8,511 nt of DNA from Chryseobacterium gleum (GCA_945883885.1 CAMCYM010000063.1:1-8511), one strand, 5' to 3'. Shown: positions 1 through 7,135, numbered from the stretch's first letter. Translations and numbers: made by a program. The notes: generated from the letters alone by a model not told the origin.

Positions 1-1085
1 AGGGTACCGTCGTACCGCATGCGCGGGAACATCTCATCTGCAGCCGTATTTACCGTAGACCCCATGTTCACAGGCGCTCCGAATGCGTCCTTCTTCGCAT
101 CGTAGGTGACGTACCAAATGTCCTTCCCCCCGAAGCCTCCGGGCATGTCTGAGGCGAACATGAGGAATGCATTGTCCGGGGTGAACGCCGGGTGACCGAT
201 TTGGGAACCGGTATCAGAAGCACGATCCAGGAGGTTGATCACCTCAGACGGCCCCATGCGACCTCCCATGTTCGGCGACCGGTAGATGTCGCAGGCGAAG
301 TTTGAACTTCCCTCGGTCACACACCGCGTGAAGTACATCGTCTTGAACTTGGAATCGAACGCGACCGTTCCCTCATTCGCTTCGGTATTTACCGCACCGA
401 CCACCGGTTCCGGAGTGCTCCACCTTCCCTTCTTGTCTTGGGTAGAGGTGAACAAGTCCATGAATGCCTCTCCGGTGATGGGGTCCTCCCCGCTTCCAGT
501 GGATGTGGGTCGTGAAGAAGAAAAAACGAGCTCATCCCCCTTTTTTGAAGCGTATGCCGCCCCGAAGTCATAGGCTTCGGAATTCAAAAGCAGCATGTTT
601 TCCACCAAATACCGGGCAGGAGGCTCATCCAACGCGAGTGCTGCTGCTTCCACAGATTCCAACCGTTGCGCAGCTACCGTGGCATCTCCACCTTGTTCCT
701 TGAAGGTGGAAAACCACTCCTTTGCTTCTTCGAATTCGTGTTGCACGATCATGACATCCCCGTAGCGCAAGAACACCTCAGGATGGGAATCCCCGTACTT
801 CAAGCCGACGGCCTTTTTCAGCCATTCTTCCGCGGCGGGAAGGTTCATGATCCGGTAGTAGCAATCCCCGATCAGGTAGGCCACACGGCCGGCCTCGTCT
901 TTGTTCTTGATGCGGGGATACACCTTCGTGTACTCTCCAGCCGCTTCCGCAAATCCTTGGCGATCGTACATCCGGTCCGCATCGGCGGTGAGGTCGGTTT
1001 GGGCAAACGCCTGAACGCCCAAAGCAAAGCAGAGGGCGACAATCAAGCCGGCCCGAGAGAGAAACACTTGCAGGTGTTGATGCAT
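1..1085 (-). CDS. TPR and PD40 beta-propeller envelope protein, PorE/OmpA-family-like (C-terminus cut by window edge)
   Basis: The frame stays open for 361 codons to the window edge, so the 3' end is missing. It begins with a signal peptide: a basic start, then the hydrophobic run LIVALCFALGVQAFA, with likely cleavage after residue 28; there is no lipobox. Residues about 33-150 look like TPR helices (paired EAAGEYTKVYPR and PAAEEWLKKAV type segments). From about 165 onward there are PD40/WD40-like propeller blades, with typical phrases ELVFSSSRP, TMYFTRC, FASDMPGGFGGKDIWYVTYD and VNTAADEMFP. In Bacteroidota this order is usually followed by a carboxypeptidase-regulatory-like domain and an OmpA peptidoglycan-binding domain, as in the T9SS component PorE; those parts would lie outside the window. 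The protein probably sits in the periplasm at the outer membrane. An in-frame ATG at 1124 would add 13 residues (MPYFRRLNPQRER). I prefer 1085 because a -7-like element lies between the two and the signal peptide is then of normal length. It lies 103 bases downstream of glnN, with no evident terminator between. Confidence 0.8.
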   Translation of the reverse strand, partial: MHQHLQVFLSRAGLIVALCFALGVQAFAQTDLTADADRMYDRQGFAEAAGEYTKVYPRIKNKDEAGRVAYLIGDCYYRIMNLPAAEEWLKKAVGLKYGDSHPEVFLRYGDVMIVQHEFEEAKEWFSTFKEQGGDATVAAQRLESVEAAALALDEPPARYLVENMLLLNSEAYDFGAAYASKKGDELVFSSSRPTSTGSGEDPITGEAFMDLFTSTQDKKGRWSTPEPVVGAVNTEANEGTVAFDSKFKTMYFTRCVTEGSSNFACDIYRSPNMGGRMGPSEVINLLDRASDTGSQIGHPAFTPDNAFLMFASDMPGGFGGKDIWYVTYDAKKDAFGAPVNMGSTVNTAADEMFPRMRYDGT

Positions 1086-1110
1086 CCTTTCCCGTTGTGG
1101 GTTCAACCGC

Positions 1111-1118
1111 CGAAAGTA
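1111..1118 (-). promoter_or_regulatory. Possible -7 promoter element for the TPR/PD40 gene
   Basis: On the minus strand this reads TACTTTCG, five of six fixed positions of the Bacteroidota -7 consensus TAnnTTTG, ending 25 bases before the ATG at 1085. The identical octamer precedes the ATP-grasp gene. No TTG/TTTG is found at the expected -33 distance (the nearest TTTG, at 1148-1151, is about 29 bases away), so this is only suggestive. If real, it excludes the upstream ATG at 1124 as the start. Confidence 0.3.
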
Positions 1119-1188
1119 AGGCATGCGAACGGATTCGCACGCCGACCCAAAGTTTTTTACGCGCCTGTTCGAACCTCCCCCCGTGAAC

Positions 1189-3369
1189 TCAGCGCGTGAA
1201 CAGGAGTTCTGAGAATTTCGGCAGCGGCCACATGGCGTCGTCCACCCACCGCTCGAGCTCGGAACATGCTGCCCCCAGCTCGGAGACTTTCGGTACGACC
1301 GTATAAGAAACCGCACGCGCGCGCTCGAGGGCGCTCGGATGCGATTCCGCCTCGTGGTGCAAGGCTTCGACCTCTCCAGCGAGGGCATGCACCCGCTGCA
1401 CCGCCGCGCTCACGTGTCCCAGGAGGTCCCGCTGCGCCGCGGTGTGCAGGAAGCCTTCTGCCCCCATCACCGCCTCCATCCCCTGAATGTTTGCAAGGAG
1501 GTTCGACGTGTAGGCGATGGAAGCCGGCAGGATCGTGTTGCGTGCCATGGAAAGCAGCACACGCTGCTCGATTTCACGCTTCAGCAAGTACCCCTCGAGG
1601 TCCACTTCCACGCGGGCGTGCAGCTCTTCAGGCCGCAGCACCTGCATCCGTTCGAACAAGGCGATTACCTCGGGGCGGGTCAACACCTCGAGGGCATCGG
1701 GAGTCGTCCGCAGATTCGCAAGTCCGCGCCGGGCAGCTTCTTCAACCCACTCTTGCGAGTAGCCGTTGCCTTCGAAGCGGATGGGCTTGCTTTCGATGAT
1801 GAGCTTCTGCAGCTCTTTGAGGATGGCATCGTCTTTTTTGTCTCCGGAATCGATCCGCGCATCGACCGCCACCTTGAACTCTTCTAACTGCGAAGCGACG
1901 ATGGTGTTGAGCACCGTCATCGGGACGGCACAGTTCGCCGTGCTGCCCACGGCGCGGAGTTCGAACTTGTTCCCCGTGAAGGCGAACGGCGAGGTGCGGT
2001 TGCGGTCGGTGTTGTCGAGCAAAACCTCTGGGATGCGGCCTATTTCGAGCTTCAGCGCCGTCTTGTCGTCCGGCGAAAGCGGGCCTTCACCGATGCCGGC
2101 TTCGATGGCGTCGAGCATTTGCTCGAGCTGCGTGCCGATGAACGCACTGATGATGGCCGGCGGTGCCTCGTTTGCGCCGAGCCGGTGCTCGTTGCCGACT
2201 GAGGCGAACGAGGCGCGCACAATGTCTGCGTGGCGGTGCAACGCCGCGAGGGTGTTGACAAAGAAGGTCAAAAACCGCAGGTTCGTCTTCGGGTTGTTGC
2301 CCGGCTTCAAGAGGTTTACGCCCGTGTTCGTGCCGAGCGACCAGTTGTTGTGCTTGCCGCTGCCGTTCACGCCTGCAAAGGGCTTTTCGTGGAGCAACAC
2401 CCGGAAATCGTGCTTCAGCGCGACCTTGTCGAGCAGCTCCATGAGCAGCAGGTTGTGGTCGTTCGCCAAATTCGCCTCCTCGAATTTCGGCGCGCACTCG
2501 AACTGGTTCGGCGCCACCTCGTTGTGCCGGGTCGTAACCGGAATGCCGAGCCGGTGGGCCTCGAGTTCAAATTCCTTCATGAACGCGCTGACGCGGGCGG
2601 GGATGCTGCCGAAGTAGTGGTCGTCCAGCTGTTGGCCCTTTGCCGGTGCCGCCCCGAAGAGCGCCCGGCCGGTCATCTGCAGGTCGGGGCGCGCCGCATG
2701 CAACGCCTTGTCCACCAGGAAGTACTCTTGTTCCCACCCGAGCGTCGCCACCACCTTCGTCACGTTCTTGTCGAAGTATTGGCACACGTCCGTCGCCGCA
2801 CGGTCGATGCGCGAAAGCGCCTTGAGCAGCGGCATCTTGTTGTCGAGCGCAAAGCCCGTGTAGCTGATGAAAATCGTCGGAATGCAGAGGGTATTGTCCC
2901 AAACAAACGCCGGCGACGTGGGATCCCACAACGTATACCCCCGGGCTTCGAACGTGTTCCGGATTCCTCCATTCGGGAACGAACTGGCGTCCGGCTCCTG
3001 CTGCACCAGCAACGAGCCGTCGAACTTCTCGATGGCCCGGCCGTCGGAGGTGGGGTTGATGAAGCTGTCGTGCTTCTCTGCCGTAGACCCCGTCAACGGC
3101 TGAAACCAATGCGTATAGTGCGTAGCTCCCCGGGAGATGGCCCATTCCTTCATCGCAGATGCTGCCTGATCCGCCACCTTCCGGTCAATCGGCGTGTGGT
3201 GCTCCATCGCCTCCATGATACTGTCGTACGCCTCCTCCGTCAGGTACTCGCGCATGACGTGGTGGTTGAACACGTCTTCGCCGTAGTAGGCTGAAATCTT
3301 GTTCGCGGGGCGCTCGAACTGGCGGGGCTCGCGGTCGATGATGGTGCGGAGGGCGTGGTGGCGGAGCAT
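1189..3369 (-). CDS. glnN: Glutamine synthetase type III (GlnN)
   Basis: ATP-dependent condensation of glutamate and ammonium to glutamine in the cytoplasm, the main step of ammonium assimilation; type III enzymes are large dodecamers found in Bacteroidota and cyanobacteria. The protein is 726 residues, close to the roughly 729 of Bacteroides GlnN. Numbered from this start, visible blocks are THYTHWFQPLTG (83-94), QQEPDASSFPNGGIR (123-137), the metal/glutamate-binding GWEQEYFLVD (211-220), HNEVAPNQFE (282-291), the type III signature GVNGSGKHNNWS (333-344), RLGANEAPPAI (396-406), and a nucleotide/arginine loop DRNRTSPFAFTGNKFELR (455-472). The last 170 or so residues form the type III-specific helical C-terminal region. 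I chose the ATG at 3369 because MLRHHALR aligns with the usual family start. An in-frame ATG at 3468 would add a 33-residue Ser/Gln/Pro/Arg tail encoded by a tandem repeat. No glnB/amtB-like neighbour is visible. It is probably transcribed from its own promoter, because a strong terminator separates it from the PNGase gene. Confidence 0.96.
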   Translation of the reverse strand: MLRHHALRTIIDREPRQFERPANKISAYYGEDVFNHHVMREYLTEEAYDSIMEAMEHHTPIDRKVADQAASAMKEWAISRGATHYTHWFQPLTGSTAEKHDSFINPTSDGRAIEKFDGSLLVQQEPDASSFPNGGIRNTFEARGYTLWDPTSPAFVWDNTLCIPTIFISYTGFALDNKMPLLKALSRIDRAATDVCQYFDKNVTKVVATLGWEQEYFLVDKALHAARPDLQMTGRALFGAAPAKGQQLDDHYFGSIPARVSAFMKEFELEAHRLGIPVTTRHNEVAPNQFECAPKFEEANLANDHNLLLMELLDKVALKHDFRVLLHEKPFAGVNGSGKHNNWSLGTNTGVNLLKPGNNPKTNLRFLTFFVNTLAALHRHADIVRASFASVGNEHRLGANEAPPAIISAFIGTQLEQMLDAIEAGIGEGPLSPDDKTALKLEIGRIPEVLLDNTDRNRTSPFAFTGNKFELRAVGSTANCAVPMTVLNTIVASQLEEFKVAVDARIDSGDKKDDAILKELQKLIIESKPIRFEGNGYSQEWVEEAARRGLANLRTTPDALEVLTRPEVIALFERMQVLRPEELHARVEVDLEGYLLKREIEQRVLLSMARNTILPASIAYTSNLLANIQGMEAVMGAEGFLHTAAQRDLLGHVSAAVQRVHALAGEVEALHHEAESHPSALERARAVSYTVVPKVSELGAACSELERWVDDAMWPLPKFSELLFTR

Positions 3370-3380
3370 GGGGGAATCAG

Positions 3381-3458
3381 ATTGAGATTGAGGGCGAGGT
3401 TGAGATTGAGGGCGAGGTTGAGATTGAGATTGAGAACGGGGTTGAGGGTGGGGGTGGG
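3381..3458 (-). repeat. Tandem hexamer (CTCAAY/CTCGCC on minus strand) array at the 5' end of glnN
   Basis: On the plus strand the stretch reads as consecutive hexamers: ATTGAG, ATTGAG, GGCGAG, GTTGAG, ATTGAG, GGCGAG, GTTGAG, ATTGAG, ATTGAG (3381-3434). A decayed part follows: AACGGG, GTTGAG, GGTGGG, GGTGGG (to 3458). An 18-base unit, ATTGAGGGCGAGGTTGAG, is present twice in tandem (3387-3422). The period is a multiple of three, so the frame stays open and reads as SQSQPRPQ-like residues if translation starts at 3468; otherwise the array lies in the untranslated leader just upstream of the ATG at 3369. Short repeats like this can change copy number by slippage. Confidence 0.9.
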
Positions 3459-3484
3459 GAGTGGGCATCGCCGCAATTTTTCAC

Positions 3485-3492
3485 CAAAAATA
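3485..3492 (-). promoter_or_regulatory. Candidate -7 promoter element of glnN
   Basis: On the minus strand this reads TATTTTTG, a full match to the Bacteroidota -7 consensus TAnnTTTG. It lies 16 bases before the ATG at 3468 and about 115 before the ATG at 3369. It falls inside the T-rich tail of the upstream gene's terminator, so the match could simply reflect the T run. No clear -33 TTG is seen at 19-21 bases upstream. Confidence 0.35.
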
Positions 3493-3521
3493 AGAACCAC
3501 CCCCATGCGCGACGGGGGTGG
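3486..3521 (-). terminator. Rho-independent terminator of the PNGase F-like gene
   Basis: On the minus strand a perfect 8-base-pair stem, CCACCCCC (3521-3514) with GGGGGTGG (3504-3497), closes a 9-base loop and is followed at once by TTCTTATTTTT. It lies about 50 bases past the stop codon of the PNGase-like gene. The plus-strand reading has no T run after the stem, so it works in the minus direction only. It should insulate glnN from readthrough. Confidence 0.85.
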
Positions 3522-3571
3522 CTCCGGAAAAAAGAGGATTTTTTATGAACGAACCCTCGCGGGAGAGGGGG

Positions 3572-6500
3572 TCAGTGCCGCAAAACGCGCGCCGTAGCGC
3601 TCAACGCCCCCTGAACCACCCGGAGGGCATAGAGCCCCGAAGGCAAACCGGCCAGATCCAGTGTGAGTCCAGCGGACGACGGGCTCCGGCCGGAAAGGAC
3701 CGAACGCCCCGCCGGATCCAGCACCGTCCATGCGAGCTCGGCGTCCGGCCGGAATCCCGCGACCGCCACGTGGAGGACCCCCGACGTAGGGTTCGGGTGC
3801 ACCGCCAGGGTGGCGGGCGAAGCGGCTGGGGCCGCGATGGGCTGGACCGACACCAGGTTCGTGGCGAAGTGGAATGCTTGGGAGATCGAGCGGCCGAAGT
3901 CGGGCTCGAAGTTGACGAAGTTGCCGCCGGCCACGCGTTTGACCCGGGTGTAGCCGGACCCGTCGTCGTTCGCCCAGAAGTCTTGGCCGTCGTCGTCCGT
4001 GTCGCGCACTTCGAGGCGGTAGCAGCCGGCGTTGAGGGCGAGGGTATCGCGGTAGGTCGTGTTCGCTTCCGGGTAGGTGCGGGTCCAAACGAGGTCTCCG
4101 GACGCATCGGTGAGGCGGACCGAAGTTTCCCATGGGATGCTGTTCGTCTTCGTCCAAACGATGATGCGGTTGTCGTCGAGGTCGGGGTATGCCCAGGTCG
4201 GGACGCGGTAGAAGGAGGTCGAGGCGGTGTTGTTCGAGGTTTGGCCGTCGAGCGGCGCGGTTACCTCAACGGTGAACGTCAGCAGCTCTTCGTCGCCCCC
4301 CTCGATCAGGGCCGGGTCGAAGTACGGCAGGTCCACGACGGCAGACTCCAAGAAGCCCAGCTCCCCCTCCCAAACAAACGTCGCCGACGCTCCGCCCGTA
4401 ACCCCGCAGGTGAACGTACAGGACGTCAGCGGCGCGCTGCCCGTGTTACGGATCCGGACGCGCGGCCCTTCGCATACCGGGTTCCAGCGGCTCTGCAGCT
4501 TGTCGTTCGTCGGCGCGAGGATTTCCATCAGCTCCACGTCGTGCGTGAAGTTCGGCGGACCGTAGGCGACGATTTGGCCCTCCATTACGTAGTTGCCGTG
4601 CGGGTCGTACTGGATGTCGTACTCGACCGTGAACGGCTCGGCCGGGGTGACATGCGGGGTCAGCTCGATCTCGCGCGTGTCCACGGGCGCGCCCGGACAC
4701 CAACCCGCGCGGTCGTAAATCCACGTGCCACCTTGCGGATACAGCGGGTTGTCGCCGCATTCCCGCATGATCTGCCAGCTGTCGACCTGGGTTCCGTCGA
4801 CGCGCACAGAGTGGATGTTGTTGCAGAACTCTCCGCAGTTGTTGCCTGTTCCGAAGCCGTGGCCGCTTGCGCGGGTCAGCAGCCGGAATCCCTCCTCCCC
4901 TGCGACCGGTGTGAACGTGTAGGGCTCCACCGCGAGGTCGAAGCCTGCCAGCCCATACGACCCGCGCCAAAAAGCCTCCACGCGCTCCACGTCGCGCGGC
5001 GGCGTCCCGTGGATGAACGCGAACTTCAAATCCAGCAGCTCCTGCCAATTCCCCGCCTCCAACTCCACGCTGTCGCGCAAGAGCGGCAGGTAATCCGTCA
5101 CGTCGTACACCCACGCCCACCCGTCATCGCCCAGCGTCAACCCGATGCCGTACGGGGTGATGTACCGCCCCAACTCCACCCGCTCGATGACCTCGAAGGG
5201 CGGGCTGTAGTAGCTCAGGGGTTCTTGCGTGTACACCGTCTCCGGTCCGGCGATGGGGTAGGTAGCCAGCACAGTGCCGTCCTCCAGCCGGGTGCGCGTC
5301 GTGCTGCCCGCAGGCCACCCGTAGCCCAGCTCCGTCATCACCACCCCGTTGCCTTCGACGGCCCAACCGGTCACACTCACCGGCGGCACCGGCTCAGCCC
5401 GGTCGTACACCGTAGTCACCGTCCCGGCGGCCACCGCCCCCTGCACAAACCGGAAGGACGGGCGCAAATCGCCCTCCACCGGTCCTTCCTTCCAAAACAC
5501 TTCGCTGCCCCGGTAGCGCACCCGGCCCGCGTTGCCATGCAGGACGCCCTCTTCCGAGGCCGTTCCGTCCGCCCCGTCAAACTGAAAACTCGCCCGCAGC
5601 GCGTCGAAGGCGGGGTGCGAAGCATCTGCAGGCCGGCTCCGGTACGCCGCCACCACCTCGGGGGCGAGCGCCGCCTCCCAAACCCGGAACCCGTCCACGT
5701 CACCGCGGTAGTCGTTTCCGCCCCACCCGTCGCACCCGATGCGCATCCGCACCACCTCGCCGATGGGGTTGTCGCGGTCGGCGCCCGTCGCGAACAAGGC
5801 GCCGTTCACGTACATCGACATCACCCCCGCCGCGGCATCCTTCACGAAGGCCCAGTGGTTCCAGCGGCCCTCGTATTGAATCTCCGTCGCTTGCTGGTCG
5901 ATGCGGTCGTACCCGCCGTCGTAGCCTGCATCCCAGTAGACGCGCCCGTTTGACCACGGGAGGTGGGCATTCAACTCGCGCTCTCCGGCCGGACCGTGGG
6001 CTTCGAACAGGGTGGAGTTTTCCGGCTGAAACTGCGCGTTGCCGCGCTGCCAAAACTCCACCGTCACCGCCTCCCCTACCCCGTCGAGTGCCGCCGCATC
6101 CACTTCGAACCGATCGCCCCCGTCGAAGCGCACGTAGTTCCCCGCGGCCACCGCAGCCCGCGTCTTGCCCGGTGCCACCTCCGCCGTCGTCCCTGCAATG
6201 CCCACTGCAGCCTCCTCGAACACCACTTCCACCACGAGTCCTTCGACCCCATCCCACGTCCATGGCGTTTCCAGCGCCACCGCACTCACCCCCTCTCCCG
6301 CCAGCCACCGCGCATGCGCTTCCCAGCCGTCGTCCACCAACGCGTCCAGCACCGCCGCAGAGGTCCCTCTCAACCGCAGCTCCATCGGCCGTCCCACGCT
6401 TCCCGAGCCGAAGTCCCATGGCAGCTCCACCGCTTGGACCGGCCCCGGCACCATCCCCATCGCCGCCAGTTCTGCGCCGGTGAAGAGTGCCTGCAACCGC

Positions 6501-7045
6501 GCCGCTCCTTGTGCAATCGCCCCACCGGCCGAGACGAATGGCTCCCCGGCCACCCACGGCACCGCAGCCGCGGGATTGCCTGCGGCCCACGTGGCCGCCC
6601 CGAAGTCCAGTGCCGGTTGCGTCCAGGTCGCACGCACCGTATCGTGCGGCACGCCGCCCACCGGGGTCAGAATCAGCGTATCCGCCGCAAAGTCGAGGTC
6701 GTCGATCTTCCAGCGGGGATGGGACACGAGGTTCGAGTCGAGTGCGCCGGTGTGCTCGAAGAGGTAGGTGTACGTCAGGTAGTCCCACTCGCCGCAGGCG
6801 AAGCCGAGGTTGCCGGCGGTGCCGTCTTCGAAGCACTTCAGCCGGTGGTACATGAGGACCTTGCGGTAGGACTGCCCGTTGTCGGCGGCGGGGAAGTCGA
6901 ACCACCGCCGACCGGGGCTGTCATAGGCCGTGGCGGGGTTGTTTTGGGCCTCGAAGGTGAAGGTCTGCACCCAGGTGGTGTCGGCGGTTTGGGCCGCGCC
7001 CGCCAGGGCGCAGGCAAAAAAGAACGCGCACATCGCAAATTTCAT
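3572..7045 (-). CDS. Secreted or cell-surface PNGase F-like peptide-N-glycosidase with LamG insertion and T9SS sorting domain
   Basis: Predicted to cleave the bond between asparagine and the N-glycan of glycoproteins, outside the cell. The protein has 1157 residues. It starts with a signal peptide (1 to about 18, KFAMCAFFFACALAGAAQ). The first part of the PNGase F N-terminal domain is at about 25-97 and carries CGEWD; Asp88 matches the catalytic Asp60 of the Elizabethkingia enzyme. An insertion at about 100-605 holds a beta-sandwich-like module (183-280: LFTGAELAAMGM, PWTWDG) and a LamG/concanavalin-like domain (about 300-468: WNHWAFVKD, MYVNGALFATG, DGFRVWEAAL). The fold resumes with ELGRYITPYGIG (624-635), then VYDVTDYL, then the C-terminal domain with CGEFC (737-741; Glu739 matches Glu206) and DRAGWCPG (778-785). 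Six cysteines (71, 84, 737, 741, 763, 783) match the three disulfides of PNGase F. Next come a CARDB/Ig-like stretch (845-945), a module with GCYRLEVRDTDDDG (955-1060) common in T9SS cargo, and a type A sorting domain (1078-1157: HPNPTSGVLHV, GLPSGLYALRV). Family assignment is strong; activity on a given glycan is inference. Confidence 0.9.
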   Translation of the reverse strand: MKFAMCAFFFACALAGAAQTADTTWVQTFTFEAQNNPATAYDSPGRRWFDFPAADNGQSYRKVLMYHRLKCFEDGTAGNLGFACGEWDYLTYTYLFEHTGALDSNLVSHPRWKIDDLDFAADTLILTPVGGVPHDTVRATWTQPALDFGAATWAAGNPAAAVPWVAGEPFVSAGGAIAQGAARLQALFTGAELAAMGMVPGPVQAVELPWDFGSGSVGRPMELRLRGTSAAVLDALVDDGWEAHARWLAGEGVSAVALETPWTWDGVEGLVVEVVFEEAAVGIAGTTAEVAPGKTRAAVAAGNYVRFDGGDRFEVDAAALDGVGEAVTVEFWQRGNAQFQPENSTLFEAHGPAGERELNAHLPWSNGRVYWDAGYDGGYDRIDQQATEIQYEGRWNHWAFVKDAAAGVMSMYVNGALFATGADRDNPIGEVVRMRIGCDGWGGNDYRGDVDGFRVWEAALAPEVVAAYRSRPADASHPAFDALRASFQFDGADGTASEEGVLHGNAGRVRYRGSEVFWKEGPVEGDLRPSFRFVQGAVAAGTVTTVYDRAEPVPPVSVTGWAVEGNGVVMTELGYGWPAGSTTRTRLEDGTVLATYPIAGPETVYTQEPLSYYSPPFEVIERVELGRYITPYGIGLTLGDDGWAWVYDVTDYLPLLRDSVELEAGNWQELLDLKFAFIHGTPPRDVERVEAFWRGSYGLAGFDLAVEPYTFTPVAGEEGFRLLTRASGHGFGTGNNCGEFCNNIHSVRVDGTQVDSWQIMRECGDNPLYPQGGTWIYDRAGWCPGAPVDTREIELTPHVTPAEPFTVEYDIQYDPHGNYVMEGQIVAYGPPNFTHDVELMEILAPTNDKLQSRWNPVCEGPRVRIRNTGSAPLTSCTFTCGVTGGASATFVWEGELGFLESAVVDLPYFDPALIEGGDEELLTFTVEVTAPLDGQTSNNTASTSFYRVPTWAYPDLDDNRIIVWTKTNSIPWETSVRLTDASGDLVWTRTYPEANTTYRDTLALNAGCYRLEVRDTDDDGQDFWANDDGSGYTRVKRVAGGNFVNFEPDFGRSISQAFHFATNLVSVQPIAAPAASPATLAVHPNPTSGVLHVAVAGFRPDAELAWTVLDPAGRSVLSGRSPSSAGLTLDLAGLPSGLYALRVVQGALSATARVLRH

Positions 7046-7062
7046 GGAACAAATAAAGCCAA

Positions 7063-7079
7063 GTTCACCCTGTGTTCAC
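7063..7079. repeat. Direct repeat GTTCAC, two copies one helical turn apart, in the divergent spacer
   Basis: GTTCAC occurs at 7063-7068 and again at 7074-7079, starts 11 bases apart, in the 90-base spacer between the divergent PNGase-like and ATP-grasp genes. The placement on one DNA face is what a dimeric regulator site would look like. The hexamer is short and also occurs elsewhere in the window, so chance is quite possible. Confidence 0.3.
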
Positions 7080-7100
7080 GCGAAGCACGCAGGAAGCAGG

Positions 7101-7108
7101 TACTTTCG
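7101..7108 (+). promoter_or_regulatory. Candidate -7 promoter element of the ATP-grasp operon
   Basis: The sequence reads TACTTTCG, five of six fixed positions of TAnnTTTG, 27 bases before the ATG at 7136, a normal Bacteroidota leader length. A -33 TTG is not evident; the closest is GTTC at 7074-7077. No Shine-Dalgarno sequence precedes the ATG, which is usual in this phylum. Confidence 0.45.
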
Positions 7109-7110
7109 CG

Positions 7111-7126
7111 CCCGCGAACCCGCGAA
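7111..7126 (+). repeat. Tandem duplication of CCCGCGAA in the leader of the ATP-grasp gene
   Basis: Two perfect 8-base copies stand head to tail (7111-7118 and 7119-7126) between the putative -7 element and the start codon. Either copy can pair through GCGAA with TTCGC at 7105-7109, giving alternative 5-base-pair hairpins in the 5' leader. Function unknown. Confidence 0.6.
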
Positions 7127-7135
7127 TCCTGCGCC

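Noticed and set aside
1125..1188. Terminator between glnN and the TPR/PD40 gene
   Set aside because: There is a TAAAAAACTTTG stretch and a palindrome GTTCGAAC, but no stem followed by a T run on the minus strand.
2230..3294. Plus-strand open frame of 354 codons antisense to glnN
   Set aside because: Arg/Val-rich shadow of a highly conserved gene; no domain seen.
3554..3569. Second hairpin CCCTC/GAGGG just past the PNGase-like stop codon, as a terminator
   Set aside because: Only 5 base pairs and no T run after it on the minus strand; the 8-base-pair stem at 3497-3521 is much better.
3518..5953. Plus-strand open frame of 811 codons antisense to the PNGase-like gene
   Set aside because: Composition is Arg/Val/His/Pro-rich without any recognisable domain, as expected for the antisense of a GC-rich gene. 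The minus-strand frame here has clear PNGase F motifs and a sorting domain.
7050..7060. TTTATTTG on the minus strand as promoter of the PNGase-like gene
   Set aside because: It matches TAnnTTTG partly but ends only about 5 bases before the ATG, leaving almost no leader, and no -33 element is visible.
5963..7135. Plus-strand open frame running in-frame into the ATP-grasp gene, suggesting a 734-residue fusion
   Set aside because: The extra 391 residues are antisense to the PNGase-like gene and look like noise. GshB homologues begin at the ATG at 7136, and a -7-like element lies just upstream.
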